Of a stretch of 64,000 nucleotides of DNA, positions 63,672-64,000 are shown one piece after another (the first letter of the stretch is position 1; each line of letters opens with the position of its first letter). A model generated the notes under the pieces. That model did no database searches, was not told where the DNA came from, and saw only the letters and a list, made by a program, of their open reading frames with translations. The stretch is from Leisingera sp. S132. Lineage in GTDB: Bacteria; Pseudomonadota; Alphaproteobacteria; Rhodobacterales; Rhodobacteraceae. The position numbers and the translations under genes are program-made. The stretch covers positions 1,858,001 to 1,922,000 of the forward strand of contig NZ_CP083553.1 of assembly GCF_025144465.1 (NCBI RefSeq), read 5' to 3'.

Positions 63672-64000
63672 ATGAACGAGCATTACCGCGACATCCGAAA
63701 GATTGATCCCACCCGCGGCGCCAAACTGGGCGACAATACCCCCAACGACAACGACCGGGTCGAAATCGGCCCGACGCAGCTGGCCTTTGGTGAATGGGCC
63801 GAGGCCGGGCTGCAGCTGCCCGATCTGCAGGCGCTGCGCAAGTTCCGCTGGGAACGGCTGACGCGCTTCATAAACGACCGCGGCTATGGCGGCCTCCTGG
63901 TGTTCGATCCGCTGAACATCCGCTATGCCACCGACAGCACAAACATGCAGCTGTGGAACACCCACAACCCGTTCCGTGCGCTGCTGATCTGCGCCGACGG
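63672..64000 (+). CDS. dddP: DMSP lyase DddP, 3' end outside window
   Basis: ATG 63672 to the window edge, 109 codons visible. NEHYRDIRKIDPTRGAKLGDNTPNDNDRVEIGPTQLAF and GGLLVFDPLNIRYATDSTNMQLWNTHNPFRALL are the signature N terminus of the DddP family. DddP, an M24-peptidase-fold metalloenzyme, splits dimethylsulfoniopropionate into dimethyl sulfide and acrylate. The metal-binding residues lie beyond the window. A plain M24 peptidase would not carry the N-terminal stretch. Confidence 0.9.
   Translation, partial: MNEHYRDIRKIDPTRGAKLGDNTPNDNDRVEIGPTQLAFGEWAEAGLQLPDLQALRKFRWERLTRFINDRGYGGLLVFDPLNIRYATDSTNMQLWNTHNPFRALLICAD

Overview
The window is high-GC (about 64%) DNA from a Rhodobacterales bacterium of the Roseobacter group, most like Leisingera/Phaeobacter/Ruegeria by gene content. 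The evidence is a complete Rhodobacter-type gene transfer agent (GTA) head-tail cluster, a pyruvate dehydrogenase operon whose E1-beta carries its own lipoyl domain, alphaproteobacterial-type porins, RTX/Hint secreted proteins and, at the right edge, the start of the DMSP lyase gene dddP. There is no sign of plasmid replication, an integrase, a CRISPR array or an insertion sequence. The genus is inferred from family knowledge, not from a search.

Layout. 1-1413: 3' part of an RTX protein. 1468-5451: DUF3179 protein, two tandem cyclophilins, pgk and ftsB. 5503-10335: an SDR gene facing the pdhA-pdhB-pdhC operon, which ends in a strong terminator. 10368-14300: an AT-richer orphan gene, a DUF2189 membrane protein, cysK and cysE, all on the minus strand, with a decayed extra copy of the cysK 3' end. 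14435-29428: the GTA cluster on the minus strand, in canonical order g1 (terminase small) to g15 (tail fibre), followed by a DUF7742 gene. 29723-31798: a PAS-domain sensor and an orphan small protein. 31962-40397: the fatty-acid synthesis genes fabD-fabG-acpP and fabF-mltG, split by a HisA-like gene and two paralogous PilZ proteins. 40574-43752: cytochrome b561-YceI fusion, stand-alone YceI and small envelope proteins. 44081-45311: rpsF-rpsR-rplI. 45490-52048: a lipoprotein transglycosylase, a HTTM-family pair, trigger factor, an intact porin and a frameshifted porin. 52229-56723: tRNA-Leu(UAG), a degenerate Hint protein, nnrD and glnB-glnA. 56953-64000: a large TSP3/RTX/Hint protein, an Hsp70-like ATPase, a second murein transglycosylase, an orphan protein and dddP (truncated by the window edge).

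The most interesting area is the GTA control region. A 17-bp inverted repeat lies at the same kind of position upstream of g1 and upstream of g3. Between g2 and g3 are an intrinsic terminator and a 93-base element that folds almost completely into a four-way junction. This suggests that the cluster is two separately driven transcription units (g1-g2 and g3-g15). Other unusual points are a palindromic in-frame insert inside the g14 peptidase, a terminator-linked 3' repeat family, a CACGTG palindrome module, a HisA paralogue without the first catalytic Asp, a mosaic nnrD and an orphan terminator that may belong to a small RNA.
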